A DNA stretch of 64,000 bases from Caulobacter sp. (GTDB taxonomy: Bacteria; Pseudomonadota; Alphaproteobacteria; Caulobacterales; Caulobacteraceae), in the NCBI RefSeq assembly GCF_017744445.1, contig NZ_JAGIBH010000001.1, positions 124,001-188,000 on the forward strand, in the 5' to 3' direction. Shown here one piece after another: positions 1-8,719 of the stretch. Under the pieces are notes generated by a model. The model did not search any database. It was not told the origin of the DNA and saw nothing but the letters and a program-made list of their open reading frames with translations. Positions within the stretch are counted from its first letter, which is position 1; each line of letters starts with the position of its first letter. A program made the translations under genes and the position numbers.

Positions 1-364
1 CGAGGGGATTGGGACCGTTACCATCGCTGGCCCGCCTGTGGATTTGTCGCGACAGACCACCGGCGACATGGCGATCTCGATCCGCTACAGGGTGGATGCG
101 TCCCCAGGGAAACCGGTTTCCTTGGCTTTGGCCTGTGGCGAATCCTGTGGCGCGACGGTAGACGTAACGTCAACGTTGTCAGGTGCGAAACTCGGCGAAT
201 GGCGTACGGCCAAGATCAAACTTTCCTGCTTCAAGGCCAAGGGCGCGGACATGACGCATGTTTCGTCCCCGTTCTCGCTGTCCACCGCCGGACGCATGAC
301 TCTGTCATTCACCGAAATCAGACTGGCCTCCAACGAGGGCGACGCCTTCTGTCCGCCAAGCTGA
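1..364 (+). CDS. C-terminal end of a GH3-type glucan beta-glucosidase (5' truncated by window)
   Basis: The open frame already runs from base 2 and ends at TGA 362-364, so only about the last 120 residues are present. They form a beta-rich segment (ISIRYRVDASP, LACGESC, KIKLSCFKAKGADMT, SPFSLSTAGRMTLSFTEIRL) that resembles the ExoP-type galactose-binding-like domain closing many GH3 exo-1,3/1,4-beta-glucan glucohydrolases of Caulobacter and Xanthomonas. Those enzymes are exported and release glucose from beta-glucans. The catalytic domains lie outside the window, so the assignment rests only on the tail. pyk starts 22 bp downstream on the same strand. Confidence 0.6.
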   Translation, partial: EGIGTVTIAGPPVDLSRQTTGDMAISIRYRVDASPGKPVSLALACGESCGATVDVTSTLSGAKLGEWRTAKIKLSCFKAKGADMTHVSSPFSLSTAGRMTLSFTEIRLASNEGDAFCPPS

Positions 365-386
365 CCCAAAAAGAAGGAGCGACGGC

Positions 387-1817
387 ATGATCCGCGCCCG
401 TCGCTCTCGCATCGTGGCCACGATTGGCCCGGCGTCGAGCTCCCCCGAAATGATCGTCACCCTGGCCAAGGCCGGGGCTGACGTCTTCCGCCTGAATTTC
501 AGCCACGGGGCGCACGAGACCCACGCGGCCGTCTATGCGGCGATCCGCGAGGCCGAAAAGACCGTGGGCCGTCCGCTGGGCATTCTGGCTGACCTGCAAG
601 GTCCCAAGCTGCGCGTCGGCAAGTTCGCCAACGGTCCGGTGGTGCTCCAGGCCGGCCAGGCCTTCCGTTTCGACAACGACCCGACCCCGGGCGACGAGAC
701 GCGGGTGCACCTGCCGCACCCCGAGATCCTGACCGCGATGCGGCCGGGCGCGACCCTGCTGCTGGACGACGGCAAGCTGCGCATGACCGTGACCGACGCG
801 GGTCCCGGCTATGCCAACACCACCGTGGTCAACGGCGGCAAGCTGTCGGAGCGCAAGGGCGTGGCGGTGCCGGACGTCGTTATCCCGATGTCGCCCCTGA
901 CGCCGAAGGACCGCGAGGACCTGGCCTTCGCCCTGCGCCTGGGCGTGGACTGGATCGCCCTGTCGTTCGTGCAGGCCCCGGAAGACATGGCCGAGCTGCG
1001 CCGCATCGTCGAAGGCCGCGCCGCCGTGCTGGCCAAGATCGAAAAGCCCCAGGCCCTGAAGGTGCTGGGTCCGATCATGGACCTGTGCGACGGCGTCATG
1101 GTCGCCCGTGGCGACCTGGGCGTCGAAATGGCGCCGGAAGAAGTGCCGGTGGCCCAGAAGGAAATCCTGCGGGAAGCGCGCGCGCGCGGCATCCCGGTGA
1201 TCGTCGCGACCCAGATGCTGGAGTCGATGATCAGCTCGCCGACCCCGACCCGCGCTGAAGCCTCGGACGTCGCCAACGCCGTCTACGAAGGCGCGGACGC
1301 GGTGATGCTGTCGGCCGAGTCCGCCGCCGGCGAATATCCCGAAGAGTCGGTGTCGATGATGAACCGCATCATCGAGCGCGTGGAGCGTGATCCGCGCTGG
1401 CCCGAGCTGATGCAGGCCGAGCAGAGCCACGACGACGACGACGCCGACGTGCTGGTGGTCGCCGCCGCCGGCGCGGCCAAGTCGGGCTCGACCAAGTGCC
1501 TGGTGGCCTTCACCACCACAGGAGCAACCGCGCGTCGTCTCTCTCGGGAACGTCCGCTGCAGCCGGTGCTGGCGCTGTCGCCGGACATCAACGCCGTGCG
1601 TCGCATGGCTCTGTGCTGGGGCATCGAGCCGCGCGTCAGCGCCCAGCCCGACAGTCTGGAAGTCGTCACCACCGACGCCTCGAGCAAGGCCCTGGACCTG
1701 GGCCTGGTGGCGCCGGGCGAACGCCTGCTGGTCGTGGCGGGGACGCCGTTCGGCGCTCCGGGCGCGGCTAATCTGCTGCGCCTGGCGCATGCGCCGGCTC
1801 CGGTTCGTCGTAGGTAG
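387..1817 (+). CDS. pyk: Pyruvate kinase
   Basis: 476 aa, the usual length of a bacterial pyruvate kinase. It converts phosphoenolpyruvate and ADP to pyruvate and ATP in the cytosol, the last step of glycolysis / Entner-Doudoroff flow. Visible signatures are the N-terminal RLNFSHG, the active-site strand AKIEKPQAL with the catalytic lysine, the metal-binding MVARGDLGVE, and ATQMLESMI followed by PTRAEASDVANAV. The C-terminal allosteric-type domain follows (SAGEYPEES to the end). AAGAAGGAG lies about 5 bp before the ATG. Its 3' flank is an inverted-repeat element rather than another gene. Confidence 0.97.
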   Translation: MIRARRSRIVATIGPASSSPEMIVTLAKAGADVFRLNFSHGAHETHAAVYAAIREAEKTVGRPLGILADLQGPKLRVGKFANGPVVLQAGQAFRFDNDPTPGDETRVHLPHPEILTAMRPGATLLLDDGKLRMTVTDAGPGYANTTVVNGGKLSERKGVAVPDVVIPMSPLTPKDREDLAFALRLGVDWIALSFVQAPEDMAELRRIVEGRAAVLAKIEKPQALKVLGPIMDLCDGVMVARGDLGVEMAPEEVPVAQKEILREARARGIPVIVATQMLESMISSPTPTRAEASDVANAVYEGADAVMLSAESAAGEYPEESVSMMNRIIERVERDPRWPELMQAEQSHDDDDADVLVVAAAGAAKSGSTKCLVAFTTTGATARRLSRERPLQPVLALSPDINAVRRMALCWGIEPRVSAQPDSLEVVTTDASSKALDLGLVAPGERLLVVAGTPFGAPGAANLLRLAHAPAPVRRR

Positions 1818-1833
1818 ACAATCTACATCCGAT

Positions 1834-1949
1834 CTCCCCGGCGAAAGCCGGGCCCAGATGGAGGAGCGCTGAAGTGGGCTCTAGAAGCTTTGCGCTCTTC
1901 CAATCAGCCCCAGCGCCTTGAGATCTGGGTCCCGGCTTTCGCCGGGAAA
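1834..1949. repeat. Intergenic inverted repeat, family A copy 1
   Basis: Left arm 1836-1859 and right arm 1922-1946 are near-complementary. Each arm is itself a small palindrome with a GAAA turn (CCCGGC-GAAA-GCCGGG) followed by CCCAGAT. The element lies between convergent pyk and the Crp/Fnr gene. The same design recurs at 34329-34433 and 45167-45284. Confidence 0.8.
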
Positions 1950-1962
1950 GCGGGTTCTGTAG

Positions 1963-2679
1963 CTACGCGAACGACGTCGGCAGCAGCCGCTCGTAGCCCC
2001 GGCGCACCGCGCCGTAGCACTCGCAGGTCATGGTCTCGAGCCCCGCGCGATCCAGGATATCCACCACGCCCCGGCGATAGCGGATCAGGCCCTTGGCCTG
2101 CAGCGATCCGGCGACCGCCGTCACGGTGGTGCGCTGGACGCCCAGCATATCGGCCAGGAACTCCTGGGTCAGGCTGATGGTGTTGCTGTCCAGGCGGTCG
2201 TGGCACGACAGCAGCCAGCGGCAAAAACGCGCCTCGACCGCGTGCAGGGCGTTGCAGGCGACCGACTGGATGGCGTGGCCGAACAGGGCCTCGTTGTGGC
2301 GGTCGACCAGGTCGCGCAGGGCGGCGCTGCGGCTCCAGGCCTCGTGCAGCGGGCCGGACGCGATGCGCAGGGCCGAGCCGGGGGCTTGGACGATGGCGCG
2401 GCTCAGTGACTGGCGCGGCGCCACGGCGGCCATCAGGCCCAGGGCGCCTTCCCGACCGATGGTGGCGGACTCGATGGCCGCGCCGTTCTCCATCAGCGTC
2501 ATCAGCGAGATGATGCAGTCGGTCGGGAAATAGACCTGATCGATCAGGTCGCCCGGATCATAGAGCAGGCGGCCCTTCTCGAGGTCCACCGTGGAAAGAT
2601 GAGGGGTGAGAAGAGCCCGGTCCTCGGTCGGCAATGCGGAAAGAAGGCGGTTCTTCAAGGTCGCTAACGGCCCAGTCAT
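1963..2679 (-). CDS. Crp/Fnr family transcriptional regulator
   Basis: 238 aa, typical of the family. Residues about 20-150 form the cyclic-nucleotide-binding-like beta roll (LLYDPGDLIDQVYFPTDCIISL, GREGALGLMAA). Residues about 165-220 form the winged helix-turn-helix (LTQEFLADMLGVQRTTVTAVAGSLQAKG, recognition helix around RTTV). There is no N-terminal cysteine set for an Fnr-type Fe-S cluster, so it is not an O2-sensing FNR. The signal is unknown and no target is evident here. It is convergent with pyk across the repeat and preceded by about 450 bp of non-coding DNA that should hold its promoter. Confidence 0.9.
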   Translation of the reverse strand: MTGPLATLKNRLLSALPTEDRALLTPHLSTVDLEKGRLLYDPGDLIDQVYFPTDCIISLMTLMENGAAIESATIGREGALGLMAAVAPRQSLSRAIVQAPGSALRIASGPLHEAWSRSAALRDLVDRHNEALFGHAIQSVACNALHAVEARFCRWLLSCHDRLDSNTISLTQEFLADMLGVQRTTVTAVAGSLQAKGLIRYRRGVVDILDRAGLETMTCECYGAVRRGYERLLPTSFA

Positions 2680-3131
2680 GGCGAATCGAACGCCGTCTCA
2701 CGGCAAGGGTTGCAAGCTATAGGTGGGCCAGTTGCTGGGCGCCGTCGCTTAGCCGACACAATCCAGTCAGGAGCGCAGCAAAAAGAAAAGAGTCAGGCAA
2801 ACTCTTTGTGGGTATCCATCATTTGACATGCTGGTTGTTTGTCGGGAAGTCGACATAACTAGTCAGTCTATCGATCCTTCAACCTCTGATTATCTGGAAG
2901 AGGCAAAGAAAAGGCCGCCTTGCGGCGGCCCTCAAGTGAAGGATTTCGTTGGCATGGGCGGCTTCCTTGCGTCCGGGGAGCCGCAAGGAAGGCCGATGGC
3001 GCGGGCGGCGGTTCCTACGCCTCAGGCGGTAGGCCCAACCCTAAGGGATGGGGAGGAGGCCTGGTTCGCCTGGTCCCACGCGCGCGGTCGCCCATCAGCT
3101 ACCCTGAAGGTGAGCGACCCAGCGCCGGTGG
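2680..3131. other. Gene-free 450-bp region with several hairpins
   Basis: No convincing gene. The Crp-proximal part (2680-2900) is the AT-richer likely promoter region. The rest contains a terminator-like hairpin at 2913-2930 and hairpins at 2962-2991 (10-bp arms CTTCCTTGCG/CGCAAGGAAG), 3014-3033 (CCTACGCC with bulged GGCGGTAGG) and 3086-3119 (GGTCGC/GCGACC). It may be a structured 3' UTR of the SH3-domain gene or a separate small RNA. Confidence 0.55.
2905..2930 (-). terminator. Rho-independent terminator on the minus strand
   Basis: Read on the minus strand it is GGCCGCC, a GCAA tetraloop, GGCGGCC and then TTTTCTTT. This is a canonical stem plus U tract. It would end transcripts coming from the SH3-domain gene (stop at 3132), leaving about 200 nt of 3' untranslated RNA. 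Confidence 0.75.
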
Positions 3132-3788
3132 CTACTTCGCCTTGGCGAAGGCCGAGGACATCCAGCCCCGGGCGCCGTTCTCGTCGTCGACCTCAATCCA
3201 GACGCCGTTGCGCTGGCCGGTCGGATAGACCGCGCCGCCGGCCTTGACCGTGCCGACCGCCGCGCCGTTGGGGGCCGCCGAGCCACGCAGGATGACGTCC
3301 TGGGTCGCAGCCAGGGTGGGAAGGGCGGCAGGAGCCGGGCTGGTGGTCGTGAGCGTCGCGGGCACCACGGCGGCGGCCGCGCCGCACTTGCCTTGATAGA
3401 GGCCGGCCATCACGGCCCGGCGCTGCTGGGCGACCTGGATGTTCTGGGCTTCGCGCTGGGCCTTGGCGGCCGCGGCGGCCTTGGCCTGCGCGGCGGCGGC
3501 GTTGGCGAACATGCCCAGGCCCGGCACCCGGCCCAGGGCGCCGCTGTAGAGCGCGGCGTTGACGCCCAGGCTGGCGGCGGTCTCGGCTCCGCGCGCGGCG
3601 CCCTCAGCGCTGGCGATGGCCCCGTTCGAGACGCCCATCACCTGATCCATGCGCGTCATCTCGGCGCTGATCTGGTCGCAGCTCATCGACGCGTCGGTCG
3701 GATAGGTCAGCTGCAGGGTCTGAGCGTGGGCGGTGGTCGCGGCGAGGGCGAGGCCCAACACGGCGGCGGTGGCGATGATCTTGGTCAT
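3132..3788 (-). CDS. Secreted SH3-domain protein
   Basis: 218 aa. Residues 1-22 are a clear Sec signal peptide ending THA|Q. The middle (about 75-125) is alanine-rich and helical (AAAAQAKAAAAAKAQREAQN). The C-terminal 65 residues (VILRGSAAPNGAAVGTVKAGGAVYPTGQRNGVWIEVDDENGARGWM) fit a bacterial SH3 (SH3_3) fold, which usually binds peptidoglycan or peptide in the periplasm. The specific role is unknown. It stands alone, with a minus-strand terminator about 200 nt past its stop. Confidence 0.8.
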   Translation of the reverse strand: MTKIIATAAVLGLALAATTAHAQTLQLTYPTDASMSCDQISAEMTRMDQVMGVSNGAIASAEGAARGAETAASLGVNAALYSGALGRVPGLGMFANAAAAQAKAAAAAKAQREAQNIQVAQQRRAVMAGLYQGKCGAAAAVVPATLTTTSPAPAALPTLAATQDVILRGSAAPNGAAVGTVKAGGAVYPTGQRNGVWIEVDDENGARGWMSSAFAKAK

Positions 3789-3920
3789 AAGCGGCTCCCC
3801 AATGACGGAAGCCGTCTTTGAAACCCGCTCCCCGCGGGACCCCCGGTCCGTCGATACAAGAACAACGGTATCCGGAGGCCGCGAGGGCGGCCTATCCCCA
3901 GGACTGGGGGTGGTGTTTCG

Positions 3921-5048
3921 CTAGAAGCCCATCAGGCGGGCGTAGCGGTCGCGGTGGAAGCTGGCGCCGCCGAACAGGGCCTCGGTGACGCGGGCGCGCT
4001 TCATGAACAGGCCGCTGTCGTGGGCGTCGGTCATGCCAATGCCGCCGTGCATCTGGACCATCTCGTTGCTGGCCAGGTGGACCAGCTCCGACGCCTTGGC
4101 CTTGGCCAGGGAGGCGAGGGCGCGGGTGTCGCCGCCGGCGTCAAACGCTTCAAGAGCGGCCTCGACGCACGAGCGGGTGGTCTCGATGTCGGTGAACCAC
4201 TTGGCGGCGCGGTGTTGCAGGGCCTGGAACGTGCCGATGACCTGGCCAAACTGGGTGCGGGTCTTGATGTAGTCCAGCGTGATGTCGAAGGCCGCCGAGG
4301 CGCTGCCCAGCATCTCGGCCGCGAGACCCGCATAAGCGCGATCCAGCACCGGCTCCAGCACCGCCCAGCCCTTGTCGACCTCGCCCAGCACCGCGTCGGC
4401 GCCGACCTCGACGCCGTCGAAGGCGATCTGGGCCGCGCCGCGCGAGTCCAGCAAAGCGAGGTGGGTACGGGTGACGCCGGGCGCGTCGCCGGGAACCAGG
4501 AACAGGGTCAGGCCGTCCGTGCCCGAGCCGCTGGTGCGAGCCGCGACGATCAGCAGATCGGCGGCCTCGCCATCCAGTACGAAGGTCTTGGTCCCATTCA
4601 GGACGTAGCCCGCGCCACCCTTGGTCGCGGTCAGGGCGGTGCGGGCCGGATTGTGGTGCGAGCCCTCGTCGATGGCCAGGGTGGCGACGGCCGCGCCGGT
4701 GGCGATCTTGCTCAGCCAGGCGGCCTTCTGCGCGTCCGAACCGCCCAGATTCAGCGCCGAGGCGCCGATCATGGCGGTGGAGAGCAGGGGAGAGGCCGCC
4801 AGGGTCCGGCCGGTCTCTTCCAGGATCAGCCCCAGGCCCAGATAGCCGAAGGCCGAGCCGTCATGCTCTTCGGGGACGATCACGCCCGCCCAGCCCATCT
4901 CGCCCATCTCGGCCCAGGCGGCCGGGTCGAAGCTCTGCCTGGACTTGCCGTCGCGCAGCTTGCGCAGGGCGCCGACGGGCGCGCTTTCGCTGGCCCAGCC
5001 CTTGGCGGCGTCGCGCAGCATGGTCTGTTCTTCGGTCAGGACGGCCAT
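3921..5048 (-). CDS. Acyl-CoA dehydrogenase family protein, probable non-catalytic subunit
   Basis: 375 aa with the three-domain acyl-CoA dehydrogenase architecture: N-terminal helices, middle beta domain (GYVLNGTKTFVLDGEAAD), C-terminal helices (RTQFGQVIGTFQALQHRAAK, MVQMHGGIGMTDAH). The position that carries the catalytic glutamate in MCAD-type enzymes (YEGTS) reads FGGAS here. The usual GSD loop is replaced by DEGSHHNP. This suggests it works with the other dehydrogenase of this operon. The upstream gene's stop and this gene's start overlap as TGATG (5046-5050), implying translational coupling. Confidence 0.88.
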   Translation of the reverse strand: MAVLTEEQTMLRDAAKGWASESAPVGALRKLRDGKSRQSFDPAAWAEMGEMGWAGVIVPEEHDGSAFGYLGLGLILEETGRTLAASPLLSTAMIGASALNLGGSDAQKAAWLSKIATGAAVATLAIDEGSHHNPARTALTATKGGAGYVLNGTKTFVLDGEAADLLIVAARTSGSGTDGLTLFLVPGDAPGVTRTHLALLDSRGAAQIAFDGVEVGADAVLGEVDKGWAVLEPVLDRAYAGLAAEMLGSASAAFDITLDYIKTRTQFGQVIGTFQALQHRAAKWFTDIETTRSCVEAALEAFDAGGDTRALASLAKAKASELVHLASNEMVQMHGGIGMTDAHDSGLFMKRARVTEALFGGASFHRDRYARLMGF

Positions 5049-5659
5049 CAGGCGTGCTCCCTGGATTGGTGACGGACGGCCCAGTCGAGGGCCTGTTCCA
5101 GACGGTCGTTGCCCCAGAAGAGCTCGCCGTCGGCGGTGAGAAAGCTGGGCGCGCCGAACAGACCGCGTTCCTTGGCCTGGCGGACATGGTCCTTCAGCAG
5201 GGCCTTGATCGGATCGGACTGGGCGGCGGCCAGGACGTGCTCGGGACCCGCACCGACCTCGGCGATCAGTGGGGCCAGAACCTCGGGACTGCCGATGTCC
5301 AGGTCGTCGACGAAGTTGGCCTGGTAGACCGCGCGGCTGAACGCCGGCGTCCAGCCGTCCTCGATCCCGACCAGCGCCACGCGGGCGGCCAGCAGGCTGT
5401 TGCGCGGGAACTGGCTGGGATGATGCAGCGGCAGGCCTTGTTGGTCGCAGACCCGCTCAAGGTCCCGCCACATGTACTCGCCCTTCACGGGCACCGCGTT
5501 GAACGGGCTGTCGTTCAGCCCCTGCTGCTCATGGAACAGCGGACCCAGCAGGAACGGACGCCAAGCCACGGCCACCCCCTTCTCGGCGGCCAGGCGCTCG
5601 ATGCGCATGGCCGCCGGATAGGAATAGGTCGAGGCGAACTCGTACCAGAACTCGATCAT
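5048..5659 (-). CDS. 2-hydroxychromene-2-carboxylate isomerase family protein (DsbA fold)
   Basis: 203 aa, DsbA-like thioredoxin fold of the kappa-GST/HCCA isomerase type. The N-terminus FWYEFASTYSY has serine where oxidoreductases carry CxxC, matching the glutathione-dependent isomerase branch. The C-terminal FGAPSFLTADGELFWGNDRLE is the conserved cis-proline and tail. The characterised member isomerises a naphthalene-pathway intermediate, and the substrate here is unknown. It lies between two acyl-CoA dehydrogenase genes in one operon (3-bp gap upstream, 1-bp overlap downstream), pointing to a catabolic route through acyl-CoA intermediates. Confidence 0.85.
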   Translation of the reverse strand: MIEFWYEFASTYSYPAAMRIERLAAEKGVAVAWRPFLLGPLFHEQQGLNDSPFNAVPVKGEYMWRDLERVCDQQGLPLHHPSQFPRNSLLAARVALVGIEDGWTPAFSRAVYQANFVDDLDIGSPEVLAPLIAEVGAGPEHVLAAAQSDPIKALLKDHVRQAKERGLFGAPSFLTADGELFWGNDRLEQALDWAVRHQSREHA

Positions 5660-5662
5660 GGC

Positions 5663-6871
5663 TTACTGATGATCCAGCAGGCCGAGGACGCGCTTGGCGA
5701 CGACGTTGAGGTTCACCTCGCTGGTGCCGCCCTCGATCGAGTTGCCCTTGGCGCGCAGCATGGCGCGCGGGGCGGCCAGCTCTTCCGACGCGAAGCCTTC
5801 GCCTTCCCAGCCCAGGCCCTGCAGGCCCAGCGCCTCGACCAGCAGCTCGGTGCGCTCCTGGTTCATCTTGGCGGCGGCGTATTTGATGATCGAGACGGCG
5901 GCGCTGGGGCCCGAGCCCTGCTTGGATTCGGCCTCGGCGCGGCGCACGGTCAGCATGAAGGCGTGGGCGTCCATCGAATGGGCCGCCAGGCGGGCGCGGA
6001 AGTCGCCGTCGGCGATGCGGCCTTCGCTGTCGACGCCGATCTCCTTCTTGGCCGCCTCGACCGGCGATAGGCCACCGCCGCCGCCGAAGCCCGAGGCGCT
6101 GATGTTCTGGCGTTCGTATTGGAGCAGCCGCTTGGCGATGTCCCAGCCGCCGTTCAGCTTGCCGACCAGCTGTTCCTTGGGAACCTGCACATTGTCGAAG
6201 AAGGTCTCGCAGAAGGGCGACGAGCCGCTGATCAGCTTGATCGGGCGGGCCTCGACGCCGGGCGAGGTCATGTCGAACAGCACGAACGAGATGCCCTCGT
6301 GCTTCTTGGTGGTGTCGGTGCGCACCAGGCAGAAGATCCAGTCGGCCTGGTCGGCATAGCTGGTCCAGACCTTCTGGCCGTTGATCAGATAGTGGTCGCC
6401 CTTGTCCTCGCACTTGGTCTGGAGGGCGGCGAGGTCGGAGCCGGCGCCGGGCTCGCTATAGCCCTGGCACCAGCGGATCTCGCCCTTCACGATCTGGGGC
6501 AGGAAGCGCTGCTTCTGCTCCTCGGTGGCGTATTCCAGGAGCACCGGGCCCAGCATCCAGATGCCGAAGCTCATCAGGGCCGGGCGGGCCTTCAGCCGGC
6601 GCAGCTCCTGCTCCAGCACCTTGTTCTGGGCCTTCGAGAGGCCGCCGCCGCCGTATTCCTTGGGCCACATCGGGGCCGTCCAGCCCTTCTCGGCCATGCG
6701 GTCCAGCCAGAGTTTCGCGTCCGGGTTCTTCCAGACCATCCGACGGCCGCCCCAGGGAGCCTCGTCCTCGCTGCTCATCGGCGCGTTCAGGGACTTGGGA
6801 TAGTTGGCCTCCAGCCAGGCGCGGGTCTCGGCGCGGAAGGCGTCGAGCTCGGTTCCCCCGAAATCGGCCAT
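5663..6871 (-). CDS. Acyl-CoA dehydrogenase, catalytic-type subunit
   Basis: 402 aa from the ATG at 6871, chosen because GGGAGAA lies just upstream; the longer frame begins with an unlikely basic leader. It has the flavin/substrate signatures SEPGAGSD and LINGQKVWTSYAD and ends with GNSIEGGTSEVNLN, which retains the Glu expected for alpha-proton abstraction. It is likely to oxidise an acyl-CoA to the enoyl-CoA using FAD. It is the first gene of a three-gene operon with the DsbA-fold isomerase and a second, degenerate-looking dehydrogenase. That pairing resembles heteromeric dehydrogenases of steroid and aromatic side-chain catabolism. Confidence 0.92.
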   Translation of the reverse strand: MADFGGTELDAFRAETRAWLEANYPKSLNAPMSSEDEAPWGGRRMVWKNPDAKLWLDRMAEKGWTAPMWPKEYGGGGLSKAQNKVLEQELRRLKARPALMSFGIWMLGPVLLEYATEEQKQRFLPQIVKGEIRWCQGYSEPGAGSDLAALQTKCEDKGDHYLINGQKVWTSYADQADWIFCLVRTDTTKKHEGISFVLFDMTSPGVEARPIKLISGSSPFCETFFDNVQVPKEQLVGKLNGGWDIAKRLLQYERQNISASGFGGGGGLSPVEAAKKEIGVDSEGRIADGDFRARLAAHSMDAHAFMLTVRRAEAESKQGSGPSAAVSIIKYAAAKMNQERTELLVEALGLQGLGWEGEGFASEELAAPRAMLRAKGNSIEGGTSEVNLNVVAKRVLGLLDHQ

Positions 6872-7047
6872 GGTTCTTCTCCCTAAGCGGACGTCTCTGA
6901 TTGGCGCCCACACTACGCCACGCGACGACGGCGGCAAGTCGATTCAAACGGTCGTTCGCATCTTGGCTGGCGACCATGTCATCGTTTGCGCGCTATACGA
7001 GGGCTCACTGCTGAATCCCGCTGGGGATTCGTCTCTCCGGGATCTGG

Positions 7048-8700
7048 ATGTCCTCGACAGTTTTCAGGCCCGCGGCCCTGGCGATCGCCCCGATGCTGGC
7101 GGCGATCCTGGCCGCGTCGGCGGGGGTCATGCTGCTGGCCTCGGGCGCGACGCCCTCCGAGCCGACCCGGTTCCTGCTGCTGCTGGCCTTCGCGCCGGAC
7201 CTGCTGATCGAGATCAGCCACTTCTTCTCCTCGATCCTGGGCCTTGTCTTGCTGCTGCTGGCCTTTGGCCTGCGCGCGCGGCTGGGGGCGGCCTGGTGGG
7301 CGGCGCTGATCGTGCTGGCCGCCTCGGCGGTGCTGGCGATCTTCAAGGGCCTGAACTGGGAAGAGACGGCGATGCTGGCCGTCTGCTTCCTGGCGATCCT
7401 GCCGTTCCACGACGCCTTTCCCCGCAAGGCCGCCTTGGCCCGGATGGAGATCACGCCCGGCTGGCTGCTTTCGGCCGGCGCGGCCATCGTCGGCGCCAGC
7501 CTCTTGGGCTGGTGGTCGTTCAACCACACCGAATTCGCCGACAAGTCCTGGATCCGCGTCCTGCAGGACCATGACGAGGCCGCCCGCGCCATCCGCTCGT
7601 CGGTGGCCGCCGCCATCGTGCTGCTGGCCGTTGGCATCTGGCGCCTGATCGCCACCGCCGCCACGCCGGGCGTGGTCGACGACACCGATCCCGAGTTCGA
7701 CCGCGTCCGCGCCATCCTGGCCAAGGCGCAGGACGCCGAGCCCAGCGCCAACCTGGCCCTGCTGGGCGACAAGCGTTTCCTGTTCTCGGCCTCGGGCGAG
7801 AGCTTCCTGATGTTCGGGGTGCGCGGCCGCTCGTGGGTGGCCCTGGGGCCGCCGATCGGCAAGGACGAGGAGCGCATGGAGCTGTTCTGGCGCTTCCGCG
7901 AGCTGGCCGACGCCCACGCCGCGCGCGCCGGCTTCTACAACCTGGGTCCCGAGGACCTGCCCGACACCGTCGACCTGGGCCTGGCCATCCAGAAGACCGG
8001 CGAGAGCGCCGCCGTGCCGCTGGAAGCCTTCAGCCTGGTCGGCCGCCGCCGCGAGGTGCTGCGTCGCAACTGGCGCAAGGCCGGGGAGGGCGGGGCGGCC
8101 TTCGAGGTCCTGCCGGTCGGCGCGGCCACGGCGATCATGGACGAGCTGAAGGCGATCTCCGACGTCTGGCTCTCGCACCACGCCGGCGGCGAGAAGAGCT
8201 TTTCGATGGGCGGCTTCGACCCGCGCTACGTGGCCGAGTTCCCGGTCGCGGTGGTGCGGGGCGAGGAGGGCAAGATCGTCGCCTTCGCCACCCTGTGGCT
8301 GACGGCCTGCAAGACCGCGTTCTCGATGGATCTGATGCGCTACTCCGACGAGGCGCCCAAGAACGTCATGGACTACCTGTTCGTCGAGCTCCTGCAGTGG
8401 GGCAAGGACGAGGGCTACCAGGCGTTCGAGTTCGGCGTCGCGCCGTTGGCGGGGCTGGAGGATCGTCCCCTGGCGCCGATCATGTCGCGGGTGGGCCGGC
8501 TGCTCTACGAGCGCGGCGAGGAGATCTACAATTTCCAGGGCGTGCGGCGGTACAAGGACAAGTACGACCCCGTCTGGCAGCCGCGCTACATTGCCGCGCC
8601 CCACAAGTGGGCCATCCCTTTCCTGCTCGCCGACATCGGTCTGCTGTCCTCGGGCGGCATGTCCGGGCTGACGAAACGGCCCAAAAAGGCCGCCAGCTGA
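7048..8700 (+). CDS. DUF2156 / MprF-like membrane protein (lysylphosphatidylglycerol synthase family)
   Basis: 550 aa. Residues 1-220 contain about six hydrophobic segments (FLLLLAFAPDLLIEI, ILGLVLLLLAFGL, AALIVLAASAVLAIF, and others). Residues about 225-540 match the cytosolic DUF2156 catalytic domain of MprF-type enzymes (FLFSASGESFLMFGVRGRSWVALGPP, SLVGRRREVLRRNWRKAG, FAPLAGLEDRP-like end, YNFQGVRRYKDKYDPVW). MprF enzymes move an aminoacyl group from aminoacyl-tRNA to phosphatidylglycerol, lowering membrane charge. This protein has a shorter membrane part than full MprF, so whether it aminoacylates lipid or another acceptor is open. It is divergent from the acyl-CoA dehydrogenase operon. 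Confidence 0.82.
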   Translation: MSSTVFRPAALAIAPMLAAILAASAGVMLLASGATPSEPTRFLLLLAFAPDLLIEISHFFSSILGLVLLLLAFGLRARLGAAWWAALIVLAASAVLAIFKGLNWEETAMLAVCFLAILPFHDAFPRKAALARMEITPGWLLSAGAAIVGASLLGWWSFNHTEFADKSWIRVLQDHDEAARAIRSSVAAAIVLLAVGIWRLIATAATPGVVDDTDPEFDRVRAILAKAQDAEPSANLALLGDKRFLFSASGESFLMFGVRGRSWVALGPPIGKDEERMELFWRFRELADAHAARAGFYNLGPEDLPDTVDLGLAIQKTGESAAVPLEAFSLVGRRREVLRRNWRKAGEGGAAFEVLPVGAATAIMDELKAISDVWLSHHAGGEKSFSMGGFDPRYVAEFPVAVVRGEEGKIVAFATLWLTACKTAFSMDLMRYSDEAPKNVMDYLFVELLQWGKDEGYQAFEFGVAPLAGLEDRPLAPIMSRVGRLLYERGEEIYNFQGVRRYKDKYDPVWQPRYIAAPHKWAIPFLLADIGLLSSGGMSGLTKRPKKAAS

Positions 8701-8719
8701 CGGGTGCGACTCCTGCGAC

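Noticed and set aside
318-1790. 490-aa frame antisense to pyruvate kinase
   Set aside because: It is His/Arg/Gln-rich low-complexity sequence with no family resemblance, a shadow of the high third-position GC of pyk.
2828-3247. 139-aa plus-strand frame over the hairpin region
   Set aside because: It runs through the terminator stem and into the SH3-domain gene; arginine-rich with no start signal.
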